DNA of 64,000 nucleotides from Tubulanus polymorphus (GCF_964204645.1 NC_134027.1:5196485-5260484), one strand, 5' to 3'. Shown: positions 30,901-40,423, counted from the first letter of the stretch. Numbers and translations: made by a program. The notes: generated from the letters alone by a model not told the origin.

Positions 30901-31937
30901 TGGCTGCAAAGGGCTACATCAAACGTTTTGAGCAACTAAAAATTCAAGAAAAAAAAGTTTATTCACCTTTCACTAGTAATGTAAAAATCTCAAAATATAA
31001 AATCAAGAACAATTCCATTGTATTCGTATGATTATGCAAAAACTTGGTATACCATGAAAGTATCTCCAATACTAGGCTTATTCTATATCTAAAATGAAAA
31101 TCTGTAATGAATAATGATAACTTTTCCTCTTTTTTAAAGAGATAACCTCAATGCACTATAGAAATTAACTTGTTTACATTAGATAGCGATCGATGTTTGA
31201 AAAATAATGACTAATTCTGAACAAAAATTCAACTAGTAGTCAATCATGATAATGATGAAAATAAGAAACTGATAATGAATAGAAAATACATTTATAAATA
31301 CATGTATTTCTATGGAATTATTCTGTATTTTGTAGTGATTTGACATTAAGATAATTGAAATAGGGAAAACCATATGCAATGTTAATAGACATTATTCATC
31401 TTTACGAATATGAAATATTTTCTACATTTGAAAAATTTATTGAATCAACATTAATTTGTGATTAATATGATATGCATAATCGAAGACTCAAAGATTTCTA
31501 AATGAGTAATATATTTCGAAACCTTAGAAAACCGACAGTAATGAAGTCACGGAGATTGGGTTTATTAATCAATTACAATCACGTATATCTTGCGATTTAA
31601 AGCCGTAGTTTTTAACCGTGAATTGCATGAAAGATTGTCATCAAAATAACACGAAAACTCGGGTATAAAACAGATTTCTGATGATTGTAGAAAGCCATCA
31701 CGGGTTCCTTTATAATGCTGTCAAATCGTAGACGGGTTTTACAATAGAATTAATGAAGAAAGTTCAACTGTATGCGGTAGTGCTTGCGCTAAAAACCAGC
31801 TACTGTGCGTTGTATTACAAAAAACCATGCTACGTACAACCAAGCTGTACAAACTCATTAAAAAAGGCAAAAATACACTTACCCGAAACTATTTGACAGC
31901 ACAAAATCAAAGCGATAACACTAAACGATATATTCAT
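1..31937 (-). CDS. RECK: RECK, 5' part (five exons; gene continues past the left edge)
   Basis: Five exons, in order of transcription: 31937-31883, 4988-4924, 4334-4260, 1882-1846 and 1080-998. Splicing keeps frame at every junction (phases 1, 0, 0, 1, then 0 at the last donor) and gives 105 residues. Residues 1-18 are a hydrophobic signal peptide. Next come a CC (24-25), C34, C38 and C61-Pro, then W69-x-C71-I-N, a sequon at N73, W85-N-G, CC (90-91), C99 and C103. This order and spacing match the first two N-terminal cysteine knots of vertebrate RECK. RECK is a GPI-anchored cell-surface glycoprotein that restrains MMP and ADAM proteases and, in vertebrates, acts with GPR124 as a Wnt7 co-receptor. 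The remaining knots, Kazal domains and GPI signal must lie left of base 1. Family call is strong; exact exon edges are by eye. Confidence 0.88.
998..1080 (-). CDS. RECK: RECK exon 5 (second cysteine knot)
   Basis: Acceptor GATATTTACAG and donor GCAAA/GTAAGT bound 83 bases. Entered in phase 1 it encodes a run with Trp-Asn-Gly-x2-Cys-Cys then C-x3-C and leaves in phase 0 after Cys-Arg-Lys. This matches the W-x-G-x2-CC-x7-C-x3-C block of vertebrate RECK. Another reading frame is also open across it but lacks the RECK cysteine pattern. Confidence 0.87.
1081..1845 (-). other. RECK intron 4
   Basis: AT-rich intronic sequence with consensus GT and AG ends. A short direct repeat motif (gataaggtgaga, gacaaggtgaga) lies near 1186-1208. 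No other exon is visible. Confidence 0.75.
1846..1882 (-). CDS. RECK: RECK exon 4 (37-base micro-exon)
   Basis: A 37-base exon between a polypyrimidine acceptor (TTTTTTTCTAATTGACAG) and a consensus donor TACAG/GTAAGT. In phase 0 it reads SDMWRCINNTFT plus one base. It carries the Trp-x-Cys-x-Asn motif that opens the second half of the RECK N-terminal knot, with a glycosylation sequon (N-N-T) where the vertebrate protein also has one. It is too short for ordinary ORF searches. Confidence 0.87.
1883..4259 (-). other. RECK intron 3
   Basis: An intron of about 2.4 kb. It holds one candidate alternative first exon at 2619-2696 (separate entry) and an exon-like open frame on the plus strand at 2078-2325 that matches nothing I recognise. 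The rest shows no supported gene. Confidence 0.7.
2619..2696 (-). CDS. Candidate alternative first exon of RECK
   Basis: On the minus strand an ATG in favourable context (CCACCAATGC) opens 26 codons, starting MPETKGCPKVF, that end exactly at a good donor, GGCGA/GTGAGT, in phase 0. RECK exon 4 (1882-1846) is entered in phase 0, so this exon could splice to it and give a RECK form without signal peptide or first knot. The residues do not resemble RECK. This is a splice-signal and phase argument only; chance is a real alternative. Confidence 0.25.
4260..4334 (-). CDS. RECK: RECK exon 3 (helical linker of knot 1)
   Basis: The exon follows acceptor TATTTTTCAG and ends at ATG/GTAATT. It is 75 bases, phase 0 to phase 0, and encodes 25 residues ending LAKLAETCPSSM. 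In vertebrate RECK the same place holds an amphipathic stretch ending in Tyr-Cys-Pro-Glu-Thr-Met, so the Cys-Pro match is direct. Confidence 0.88.
4335..4923 (-). other. RECK intron 2
   Basis: Non-coding, AT-rich; no other feature seen. Confidence 0.75.
4924..4988 (-). CDS. RECK: RECK exon 2 (first half of cysteine knot 1)
   Basis: The exon lies between a long pyrimidine-rich acceptor (ending TTTGTAG) and donor AAAAG/GTAAAA. Entered in phase 1 it reads 21 residues, HGCCSLVVDNAACHQECEK preceded by KN, and leaves in phase 0. The CC-x8-C-x3-C spacing is that of vertebrate RECK knot 1. Confidence 0.88.
12724..12743. repeat. (GA)n microsatellite
   Basis: A short run of GA dinucleotides after an interrupted GAGGGAAAGA stretch, inside the large RECK intron. 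Confidence 0.85.
18315..18333. repeat. (GAT)n trinucleotide repeat
   Basis: Six consecutive GAT/ATG-phase units within the RECK intron; ordinary simple repeat. Confidence 0.85.
18497..18701 (-). CDS. Exon-like open segment, unidentified
   Basis: A minus-strand frame stays open for about 67 codons between an acceptor-like site (TTTGTTCTTTGTGCGTAG) and a donor, AACAG/GTATAT, that it reaches in phase 2. Its GC content is visibly higher than its flanks. The predicted end reads IPFTVEVIRGGHLFEVYINR. There is no ATG in frame, so it would be an internal exon. I do not recognise the family. It lies inside the RECK first intron on the same strand, so it would need to be a nested gene, an alternative RECK exon, or chance. 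It can follow RECK exon 1 in phase (1 to 1) but does not lead in phase into RECK exon 2. Confidence 0.33.
21537..21782 (-). CDS. Exon-like open segment, unidentified
   Basis: A minus-strand open frame of about 80 codons ends at a consensus donor, CTTGC/GTAAGT, in phase 2. It reads for example GGLGHFYRLVDQVFDAAVDC and later HHTELSHEYSDEFKNKLMNY. The acceptor is weak: CTCCAAG at 21783 is the only site that avoids the in-frame stop just upstream. There is no ATG before the last few codons, so it would be internal. No family is recognised. It could be followed in phase by the 18.5 kb segment through an internal acceptor near 18655, but that is a guess. Confidence 0.3.
25702..25743. repeat. Compound (CAGA)n(GA)n(CAGA)n microsatellite
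   Basis: A 42-base simple repeat: three or four CAGA units, then seven GA units, then CAGA units again, in RECK intron 1. The symmetric layout suggests GA expansion inside a CAGA tract. Confidence 0.9.
31883..31937 (-). CDS. RECK: RECK exon 1 (signal peptide)
   Basis: ATG at 31937 starts 18 codons of mostly hydrophobic residues (MNISFSVIALILCCQIVS) and ends with TCGG followed by the strong donor GTAAGT (phase 1). The peptide has a short polar start, a hydrophobic core and small residues near the expected cleavage point. The open frame runs 22 codons past the donor into intron, so the donor, not a stop, ends the exon. Its phase fits the next cysteine-rich exon 27 kb away, which has phase-1 entry. 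Assigning it to RECK rests on phase, strand and the need for a signal peptide. A separate secreted protein using this exon is possible. Confidence 0.72.
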
Positions 31938-33437
31938 CTTGATCTTAGTTGTCGTAGATCCGTATTGACGCTCATATTTACTATAAATATTGCTACACGC
32001 GGAAGACAGCCGGCTATGTTCGCTGACACGGCTATTCCGACTTACTGGCTCACTCCCGCCGTTATTCATCACATGAAAAAATTATTTCAACTTTTTTAAA
32101 TCAAATGTCAAACTGATAATCTTTACAGTTATCAAGCTCGTATCCAGTGTTTATTTACATAGGGTATTAATACAGTTTCATGTTAAAATGTTTGTGTACG
32201 TGGGCAACTGGCTTTCAACAACTGCATTCGACAAAGTCAGTTTACCAACTGCGATTCGTCTGCTATTGAAAACCGAATTAACTCCTTACGTTGCCGCTAG
32301 GGTACACGCTATAAAGGAGTAAGCTACACTTATTCCCCATGGTGGCAGAATCTGCAATTAAAATTATCATAAATCCCACTCATAGATTATCATTTAGAGG
32401 TCTTGGTTTGAATTTTTTCCTGCACTGATTTTTCAATCAATATTCAGTGATCCAAGTTTGTTCTCATTGTTCCTGATAAAAGATTAAACAGATTTTAGGT
32501 TTTTATTTAGTTTTCGAGATTGCCACTAGTGCTGCGACCCATAGTCAAATTTCAAATTCGCTTTTAGCTGCGCTGCACAATTTTTTAATCGGAGACACCA
32601 CCCATCCTCTGATGTATCCAGAAACTTATGAATTCCCTTTCAGATAAGTTACCTCAACGTACTTTCGACAACTTTCCATTTAAAAAAAAATATATTGCAT
32701 GCGACAAAATAGATGTTAAATCAGAATATTTATTTACAACAAAATGGAAATTACAGTTTACAAAATTACAGCTTTCTTTTTATAAATAGATAAATAAGTA
32801 CAAATAACTAGCGACATATGCGACCTATATGTGGCATCAACACCAGGATCACAAACGGACGGGACCGTTCACGAGCCCAATTCAATGGCTTGTACGGTAA
32901 ATGTTGGATAGAAAACTGACCGCGTGGAATGGCAGCATACGTATCTACTGGTTCACCGAGTCAATAAGTCTATATACGATGATGGGTTAGCAGGGTTTTG
33001 AAGAAGGAACGGAATGCTAAACTGATATATACATCATATGAATTGATTCTGTATACGTAAAATAACAAGAATTTATATGTGAAAAATATGCCACGTCAAT
33101 AGATCTAGCTGAAAACCTAATCAATGAAATGAATCTAAAAGAGTCTAACAAATGATAATCATTTTTTGAACAACTTTTAACTCAGAGATAAAATTTCGTT
33201 TAACTACATGTATCTACATCTTAGTTATTTTTACAACTAAATACATTTCATGTACAGTCGTTATTTATAAGAAATCATTACGATAATTACACGTTCAACA
33301 TTAACTGTTTCAGACATTCTTGTGTAAATAATTAATGCCCCATTTTAATGAATCGCGAATCTGTATTTCGTTACACCAGCCCCACATGTTATCACAGCAT
33401 TTTCTTCAGTAATACAACCGTAAAGGGTATTTCAAGT
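31938..33437. other. Intergenic: RECK promoter side and HDHD5 3' flank
   Basis: Between the HDHD5 stop codon and RECK exon 1. On the minus strand a TATA-like element (TATTTATAG, about 31980-31988) lies 45-50 bases before the RECK ATG. An ATTAAA (minus strand, 33349-33344), about 90 bases past the HDHD5 stop, is a possible poly(A) signal, and an AATAAA near 32725-32735 is a more distant one. The rest is AT-rich without other features. Confidence 0.45.
31979..31990 (-). promoter_or_regulatory. TATA-like element upstream of RECK exon 1
   Basis: Minus strand ATATTTATAG. Its distance to the ATG at 31937 would allow a start site about 28-30 bases downstream and a very short leader. Sequence match only. 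Confidence 0.3.
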
Positions 33438-33837
33438 TCAATAGTCGTCGAGCGAGAATCGTTCCATTTTAAGAGCATATTTCACTGCTTCGCATACATC
33501 AGTACATATTTGAGACGGCATTCGTAACGCAGGTACATTTTCAAAATCACGATGACCTTGATGGTTTTTATGCCGTTGAGTGATTTTCATTTCTTTATCC
33601 TTTCCCGGCTTGTAGACACCAGTTTCGACCAGAATTCCGTGGATTTTTCGCACTGATTGCCCGGTGAACACTGCTTCCGGTGGAACGGCGCGCGATTTCG
33701 AAACTGCAATTTCGTTTCGGAGTTTTTTCACATCGAGGATTCCATCTTTCTGTATCATTTCGACGCTACTGCGACGCTGTCGAGTGATGTATTTATCATA
33801 CAGATTCGAACCTACGATATCAACTTCTGGGTTGTCC
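33438..33837 (-). CDS. HDHD5: HDHD5 exon 9 (GDNP motif and C-terminus)
   Basis: Acceptor AATTTCCAG. Starts DNPEVDIVGSNLYDKYI (HAD motif IV) and ends at TGA after SLDDY. The VETGVYKPG and HGHRDF-like blocks (here HQGHRDFENV) are HDHD5 signatures. The mid-part, with KSRAVPPEAVFTGQS, is a variable linker. Confidence 0.95.
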
Positions 33838-36800
33838 CTGGAAATTCAAATACGAAAATAAAACTGTGATTGTGACCAATGTTCGGCACATGGACTGAGT
33901 TAATTACGTATGATATAAGATATGATACATTGTGCAGAATCGAAATATTACTAACCCAAAGAAGTATAACCGAGTGATGGGCTGCGTGTATCCCATTTGT
34001 CTGGCTTGTTTTGATACACAGTCCTCGGCATATCTGTAAGTAATTTCACTTGGTTTTCCAATCAGCGCCGTGTAATTCAATTCTTGGCCAGTTATTTTCT
34101 GTAGGAGAGAAATTCGCCGAGTAGTTGTTACGCAGATTGATTACATATAGGAATTTGTCTAACGGTCGTTGTTATCTTACCCTGTACAACGCTTCTAAAC
34201 AAACGAGGAACGCACCATGACCAAACCTGCAGTAGACATTTTAACTATTGAAAATAATATATGTTTACGTTACACAGTATCTTCTTGATTCTAATTTCAT
34301 ATACGACTCACCTTGGCATACAAGCTTCAGCCATGAACACAAGATCCATGTTACAAGCCAGGATTGGTATATGATATTTGGGGAATGAATCTGGAGCTTT
34401 CGTCGGGTTGCCATCTGTAACTAACAGATCCACTAATAACTGTAGTTTCGATTCCCATCGATCTGGTTCTCCGAACATAATTATAGCTTCAATCTTCGGC
34501 AACGGTTTATCACCTGTGTAATGTTTAGCCTGAAATAAGAGCCAAGAAAATATATTTCAAATGGATTTGACGCCTCCATCTATTTGACTAGTTGGAAAAA
34601 CAATCGATTTTTTATGTCAAATGGGTACACGTGATTATAATGATATGACTTCACGAGATCATCATGTGAATCGATGAATTTTTTGTCCAACCAACGAAGT
34701 TACATAACATGACTTTTAAAAAATTACAAGTACGTTAACTTAAAAACGTTGTTTTCCAAAACAAGCCCTAATTTCCCATGTCATACTCTATTATGCGCGT
34801 TATCATTGACGCGCATAATCATCAAAGTTATCATTGTATCTATTCAGTTAATGTCAAATTTTTTCCAGGTCAAAGTTTTATTTCCTCGCACTGTTAATAG
34901 GACAAACCCTGGATAATGACGTACGAACATAAATCCAGGTCAGGGACGGGAAAACATTTTGAAAAGATTCGGAATTTAATTCGGCGATAAAATTACGAGG
35001 GTCAGCGAGAGACTCTGTGATAATTCAATTGTCCTATAGAACGTAATAGCTGTACAGATGGAATTTGAGTGGTGACTTCTAACCTAATCCAGTACTCTAG
35101 TTAAAACCAGTAATTTCGAACTAACCCACATAAGACAATGCTCCCAAGCGAGGGGCTGATCAAACTGGATTATGACATTTTACGAATGACGTCAAACTGA
35201 TATTTTTTATCATAATAGATATACTCACCACGTATCGCCTGTTGGCGTGGTCGACCATATCTAATAGCGGGTAGCTTTCTTTCACATCCTCAATCGAACA
35301 CGTACGCGTAAAGCCAAGACTTATATATTTGTCAAGGAACCAATTCTATTGTTGTATTCTGTATATTTTCTTAGTTTTTACGTTTTCTTTAAAAGGATAC
35401 TCTGCACATATTTCTTTCAGTGGTCCCTGTCCAAGACACAGAACGTATTTATTCTTGTAGGATTCAAACACCTTTAATGGGGTTTGTGCGTGAATCACTT
35501 GATCAGTCGATATCTGAAAAATAATCACAATTCTGTGAAGTATAGACTTTGATACATTTTTCCTCTATCATTCCCATTCCTCTATTATTGCGGGATAATA
35601 CACATAAGAAGAGTAACTTTATCTTACCTCAATACCTAACCAATTCTCCAGTTGTTTGGCTTTGGTACAATCTCGGTTGCAACCGTTCGTTACGAAGGCC
35701 ATCGGAACTTTGATTTCGCCATCTTTACGAATTAGATCGATCATATCTTTAGCAGGCTGTAGAGCTGTAGAACCCCTCGCTATTACGCCGTCGATATCGA
35801 ACAACAGTCCAAACGAAGGTCCAGTCAGATCCTACGAGGGAACATTCATAGCACGTGAATTTACTTCAAAATGTTAACGAATCCTAATCAATCTATCCAA
35901 GGAAATGATTTCAATACAATTTTCAGTTTATCTGACATCACAATCGAAGGGATGTACGAATATACTCACAGCTTCGGCTTTTGAGGTTTTTGTAGTAGGC
36001 GGCGACCCTCGAAATACATCATCAAATACATTGTCATCACCTTCACTACTAGATTCACGCTCGTGTTCAACACCCATTGTTGAATTCTCGTTTTTTCCAG
36101 TTCCTTTAAAAAAAACGTAGCATTTTCATTACGTAATTGTACGAGAATGACCCGAAGTTATTCCCCGCACATATCTAACATTTTCTATAAACAGATTTTA
36201 AAAACCCCCCTCCATATTATGCATTCATCACTCAAGAAAATAATACCTATTAAGTTCACATTCATCAACAACAGTGCACAGTACCAGAATTTCGCAACCA
36301 GTTCAATATTTTCCTTGATAATTGACCTTTGCTATTTTAGAAAATAATACGAGAACGGAGATCGACCGAGTGAATGTGAAATGTCGAAACGTTATCGCTT
36401 GAAATGTGTCAATTTTATCAGTTTTGGGGTTTTAAGGAAAATTCTAGTGACACGAATAACAATATTATGTTTTCATTAATTGGACCTATTCACGAAGATT
36501 CAGTTTCAATCGTTGAAACGTTCTACATCTATTATACTATAACGCGCAAATACGTACCAGAATCCTAGGATGCACCGTACTATTGTGATTACTAGAACCA
36601 TGCAGTGTGATGAATTTAAGTAATTACGCTCTGAAGATACGAAACTGACGAGTGAGATTAACATAATCTTCACGTGGTCAGTTCGTGGTCAGTTTCCCCA
36701 TAATATTTCACGCAACCCGCAGATATTCACGTGCAGAGAACGTGTCATTGAGTGATACACACGATCCATAATCAACGTAAACTGACAAGGACATTGACCT

Positions 36801-37331
36801 TGTCGACGCTGAGCACATTCCGAAGAGAAAATGTTCGAATATGATTCTTTATTTGAAACATAACTCATAACTCATAAACATCATAGTGTATTCAATGTTT
36901 ATTTCGACTTCGTACGATAGAACGACCGTACCGCACGTGTGCAAAACGCACAAACAATTTTTATACACTTTTGGAGCTACGCCAGTGAAACCGGAGCATC
37001 TCGAGGCCGTAGAAGCTATAAATCCTACGATAAATGTTGAGACCCAGTAACCAGATGATTTTTTCATATGACCAATAATAAAATACACTCATAAAAGCGT
37101 CAAACGGCAAATGTATAAATTGCAGAAAGCACAAGAATAATGTTATAAGAAAATTTCTTCCTAAGCATACTGATATACAGCTTGTTATTCCAACTCTACT
37201 GATACGTATATCTTCGGAGAAATCATTCTGACTCCTTAAAGGCATGGATATAACTAAAAAATGTTTAGATTACCTGCGGGCATTATCACGCAATCCCTCT
37301 CCGAACCAGTCTCGAGCTCTAATAGGGACAT
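33438..37331 (-). CDS. HDHD5: HDHD5 (CECR5), haloacid dehalogenase-like hydrolase domain protein, complete
   Basis: Nine exons: 37331-37274, 36103-35970, 35831-35628, 35513-35401, 35319-35229, 34529-34312, 34226-34181, 34098-33956 and 33837-33438. All have GT-AG ends and compatible phases, totalling 1407 bases or 468 residues plus stop (human HDHD5 is about 423). HAD motif I is FDIDGV (aspartates 76 and 78), motif II is FVTNG (about 110-114) and motif IV is GDNP (336-339). Other family blocks are PLLDMVD, GEPDRWES, PILACNMDL, PRFGHGAFL and GKPSEITYRYAED. HDHD5 is a class-IIA HAD protein, reported as mitochondrial in mammals, with no settled substrate. Here the first 60 residues are acidic and serine-rich, unlike a mitochondrial presequence. 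The start was chosen because the exon 1 donor phase (1) fits exon 2. An internal Met at residue 29 is an alternative start. Confidence 0.94.
33956..34098 (-). CDS. HDHD5: HDHD5 exon 8
   Basis: Acceptor CTCCTACAG, donor TTTGG/GTTAGT. It encodes KITGQELNYTALIGKPSEIT and ends RLYFF before the split glycine of the GDNP motif. Confidence 0.94.
34181..34226 (-). CDS. HDHD5: HDHD5 exon 7 (46 bases)
   Basis: Acceptor CTACTGCAG, donor CAGG/GTAAGA. It encodes FGHGAFLVCLEALYR, matching the vertebrate FGHG block. The exon is small and in phase. Confidence 0.94.
34312..34529 (-). CDS. HDHD5: HDHD5 exon 6
   Basis: Acceptor CTTATTTCAG, donor CCAAG/GTGAGT, phase 0 to 2. It contains IEAIIMFGEPDRWESKLQLL and PILACNMDLVFMAEACMPR, both close to vertebrate HDHD5. 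Confidence 0.95.
34530..35228 (-). other. HDHD5 intron 5
   Basis: About 0.7 kb of non-coding sequence with proper splice ends; nothing else recognised. Confidence 0.8.
35229..35319 (-). CDS. HDHD5: HDHD5 exon 5
   Basis: Follows an 81-base intron ending ATATATAAG. It encodes LGFTRTCSIEDVKESYPLLD and on to NRRYV, ending at donor GTG/GTGAGT. The LGF...PLLDMVD block is strongly conserved in HDHD5. Confidence 0.9.
35401..35513 (-). CDS. HDHD5: HDHD5 exon 4
   Basis: Acceptor TTTTTCAG. It encodes the ISTDQVIHAQTPLK block and LGQGPLKEICA and leaves in phase 2 at a weak donor, GCAGA/GTATCC. That donor was chosen because joining to exon 5 restores the conserved Leu-Gly-Phe. Reading straight on meets stops. 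Confidence 0.85.
35628..35831 (-). CDS. HDHD5: HDHD5 exon 3 (HAD motifs I and II)
   Basis: Acceptor CCTCGTAG, donor ATTGAG/GTAAGA, 68 codons in phase 0. It carries GLLFDIDGVIARGS, with the two catalytic-type aspartates, and MAFVTNGCNRD (motif II). Confidence 0.95.
35970..36103 (-). CDS. HDHD5: HDHD5 exon 2 (acidic N-terminal extension)
   Basis: Acceptor TTTTTTTTAAAG, donor GAAGCT/GTGAGT. Residues 20-64 contain ERESSSEGDDNVFDDVF and look disordered. An internal Met (residue 29) would be the start if an untranslated first exon is used. Confidence 0.82.
36104..37273 (-). other. HDHD5 intron 1
   Basis: About 1.2 kb. It contains a possible untranslated alternative first exon ending at donor TTCTG/GTACGT (exon end 36558). 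Read from its own ATG it would be out of frame with exon 2, so it could serve only as leader. Confidence 0.55.
37274..37331 (-). CDS. HDHD5: HDHD5 exon 1
   Basis: ATG at 37331, 19 codons (MSLLELETGSERDCVIMPA) plus one base, donor CCGCAG/GTAATC. A CCAAT box sits about 70 bases upstream. The phase fits exon 2. Its coding status is less certain than that of exons 3-9 because this N-terminal part is not conserved in known HDHD5 proteins. Confidence 0.68.
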
Positions 37332-37399
37332 ATCAAAAAATGAAACGTTTATAACCGTGTTAGATTTTAAGGTCGCACGAAACTTCATCTGTTAACTAC

Positions 37400-37410
37400 T
37401 GATTGGCCAA
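37400..37410 (-). promoter_or_regulatory. CCAAT box upstream of HDHD5
   Basis: Minus strand TTGGCCAATC, about 70 bases before the HDHD5 ATG, at a typical NF-Y distance. Motif match only. Confidence 0.4.
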
Positions 37411-37453
37411 CATAACAAATCGAAGTTCATTATAAAACAATAGCCGATCGCCA

Positions 37454-37467
37454 ATCAATCGATTGAT
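37454..37467. promoter_or_regulatory. 14-bp palindrome ATCAATCGATTGAT
   Basis: A perfect palindrome about 120 bases upstream of HDHD5 exon 1. Its halves (ATCAAT, ATTGAT) and ATCGAT core resemble homeodomain Cut/Onecut-type sites. Binding is inference. Confidence 0.3.
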
Positions 37468-40416
37468 AATCGTTAATCAGTATCTAGGAACAAGATCAGG
37501 TTTCGAGTGGTGAATGATAAGACATTATAATAAGGCAGTTAAACATGTTGATGATGTCTTCTCATTCGAAGCATATGTCAAAGGATTTGACGTATCTTCT
37601 AGAATCATCAAAATATAACAAATAAACTCATGCCCTACAACAATCTTCACGAAACTTGAATTACATTGTTGGTCATCTTTTTACTCGCAAATGTAAATTT
37701 TTTTGCACTAGTTATTCCCAAATTTCTTAGATAAATAAAATTGGCTATCAAAGATTTTAGTTGGATGAATGCAATCGAAAATGGTGGGTTACGATGTCCT
37801 AAACACAGGTCAGTATAGAGTATGGAATCCACCGCACATAAAATATCTTTTATATCAACTCGAGTGTGCCTGATAATATGTTAGTTTTGATACTGCAATC
37901 GTTACGAAATAGCTTGCAACAACAATATTTGAAGAAAAAAAATTCCGATACGAGATTACTTTGACTAACGAAAACGTGAAAAATTATGAAATAAATCTGT
38001 AGATAAACTATAAAATTAGGACAAGTCCTCGAGAAAAAGATAGCGACGAAAAAGCACTTCTGCAATAGCCATAAAACTGACATGAATAATAAGCTTACCT
38101 CTCAGTTTCAACGATAGCAAAATATTTCTGTAGCTTTCGGACGATATTCTATTGAAACGCTTCTACATGAAATGTCCTTTTGTTTTGAGCTCTGGTTTGG
38201 TGGATCGTGTTTATATATTATTGTAGAGCGCAATCAGCTGACTGTTTACACGTGGACATCAACCTTCAATTTCTAGGTACGACCTGATTAGATTTCCAGG
38301 ATCTAGTAAACACAGTAACACGCAGTTTGTTATGCAGTACTGTTGTACTTGTTTACGATAAGCACATGCTGTAAAAATATATCATAAGAAAACCTTTGGT
38401 AGAATTGAAAGAACATGCATATGTTGTTTTGCGGAATAAGAATAAGAAAACGACGTAAAGGCCTTTGATACTATGCATCGTCGGTGATGATGACATTTGG
38501 TGTCACTGTGTTGCTTTATTATATTTTGAAGACGCATCACATCGTCATCAAACGTGTTTACGGGTTTATGAGATGATGATATTCTGCATCTCCGAAACCT
38601 GATATGTTTTTTTACACTACAGGCATTTTGCGCTATGCCAATGAACTAGCTATCCCGGGTTAAGAAAAATGTTCCATGAAAATTGCTGGAAATTAGCGCA
38701 TCAATATTTACTGTGTCGAGGTCGCTCTTTTCAGGATTCGCTCAGCTGTTTCGTGATCAGAGAATGAAACATATGGAATTGTGCACGTGTTCTTATCACG
38801 GGATAAATTTTTCTTCATCTGCGCCTAGGGGTGTTTTAGTTTTACGATTTTTGGCCTCATGATCTTATCTTTGATGATAAACGTACTTTTGGCTACTATA
38901 CATAGTATGATACTAGAGACTGTCACTATTAGCCCCCATGCACACAATGTGGGGATTCTAAAATCCTGGCACAAAGCCATGTTATTAGTACGTACTTTAA
39001 TGGGAGGGAGTAATAATTCAGTGTAGGCTACGTGATGGAATTATACATTTATTTCTATCACGACTTGTCCTCGTGGACATAATTCATGAGCATAAACTGG
39101 TACAATCTAAGAGGCCACTATAAATCTCACCAACATATTTTCGATATCCTCAAGAATCCAGAGTGGCACAATAACCGGATTCCTACCCAGTTTTGAATCC
39201 CTACAAAATGCCTGAAATAGAAAAACCAGGGGAAAAACTGCCACACGAATTTCTTTTCTAAATAAGCCTATTTCAATTCTATTTTATCCGAGAATTATTC
39301 CTTCGTTGATTTAGTTAAGAGATATATTCGCCGAAAAGTGAATATTGATTTTGAGGTTTTGAGAGGACTTCAATTATGCTTATCAAGTATATGTTTGTTT
39401 TCTGCCATAGAAGCGCTCAAGGTCGACAAATAAGAAGCCATAACATCGTAAATAAAAGAAAACAGTACACATTAAATGGAGAACTAAGTAATCATCGGAT
39501 ACGTATTTTGCAATCAGTAAACAAAAAACAGCGGTGGAGTGTTAGTTCTAGGAATTCTAGGCACTCGGCAATTCGCCCTTGAAAATACTACAAGGTTAGA
39601 ATTTTTCGTTTTCTTGCCCTTACTCTTATCACTGACGCTATTGTTTGATATCGTTAACAACTTAATATAATGTAGGAAATGTTTGATGTTTTTGGTATGT
39701 ATAAAACATCGTTATCCAATGCTCGAACTTGTATTGTCAAAAGTGAGCATTCGTTGAAATAAATTGAAAAAACAACAATGTCGTCGTTTGCCCTTTGGTG
39801 AGATCTTTTTACGTTTTTATCCAATTGACGCTAATTCGTATCTCTGAAGATAAGATTGTTGCAATCTTTGTCATTTGAACATTCGAGAACAAAGTGTAAA
39901 TATCATAATAACCTAAAATATGTGCGTCTTTGAAAATCTTTGATTGTCATAATATAATGTTGTCAAATGGTTACAAAAATTGGATTTTGTTCTCGCGCGG
40001 TCTTATTTACCCAGATAACGGTAGTAGAAACGACTGTTAGACTTCACAATCGTAGACAACGAGAATGTTTGCTACGCAGAAAGGTCATCTTCCCATTTAC
40101 GAATTCTGATAAATGGCCAGACAATATTTATGAGTAGTTTTTATGTGACATCAGTTGTTGAAAACATAAACTATATGCCCCAGTAGCCTAGGCATGTGTA
40201 TTCATATATGTTTAGAGAAATACTCGCGAGGGAATTGATGTAATTACGCGGCAATTCAGTAATTGAAAATCGCTTGTTTGGTTTGGTTATGCCATATTCG
40301 TTAAATACAGCTGTTTTTATCGCAGTAACGACGTTTGCTGCAATGCAGCTATAGCTGGTGTATATCGCAGTTGTATGTTTCAAAGGCGGCTTTACGGTCA
40401 CAGGCGACGCGTTTGC

Positions 40417-40423
40417 GATTGGT
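40417..40423 (+). promoter_or_regulatory. Inverted CCAAT box before the SYT14/16-like first exon
   Basis: GATTGGT 50 bases upstream of the ATG at 40472, within a locally GC-richer stretch (40381-40440). Confidence 0.35.

Larger units (their letters stand above)
4989..31882 (-). other. RECK intron 1 (about 27 kb)
   Basis: A very large first intron by the exon 1 to exon 2 assignment. It contains only short open frames of chance length, simple repeats (12.7, 18.3 and 25.7 kb), and two minus-strand exon-like segments at 18.5 and 21.5 kb listed separately. I see no RNA gene and no recognisable transposon protein in it. Confidence 0.55.

Noticed and set aside
30744-30935. A minus-strand frame behind a strong poly-T acceptor
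   Set aside because: It needs phase-0 entry while RECK exon 1 leaves in phase 1, where it would stop at once. No donor and no motif.
33657-33869. Plus-strand frames over HDHD5 exon 9
   Set aside because: Antisense shadows of the conserved exon.
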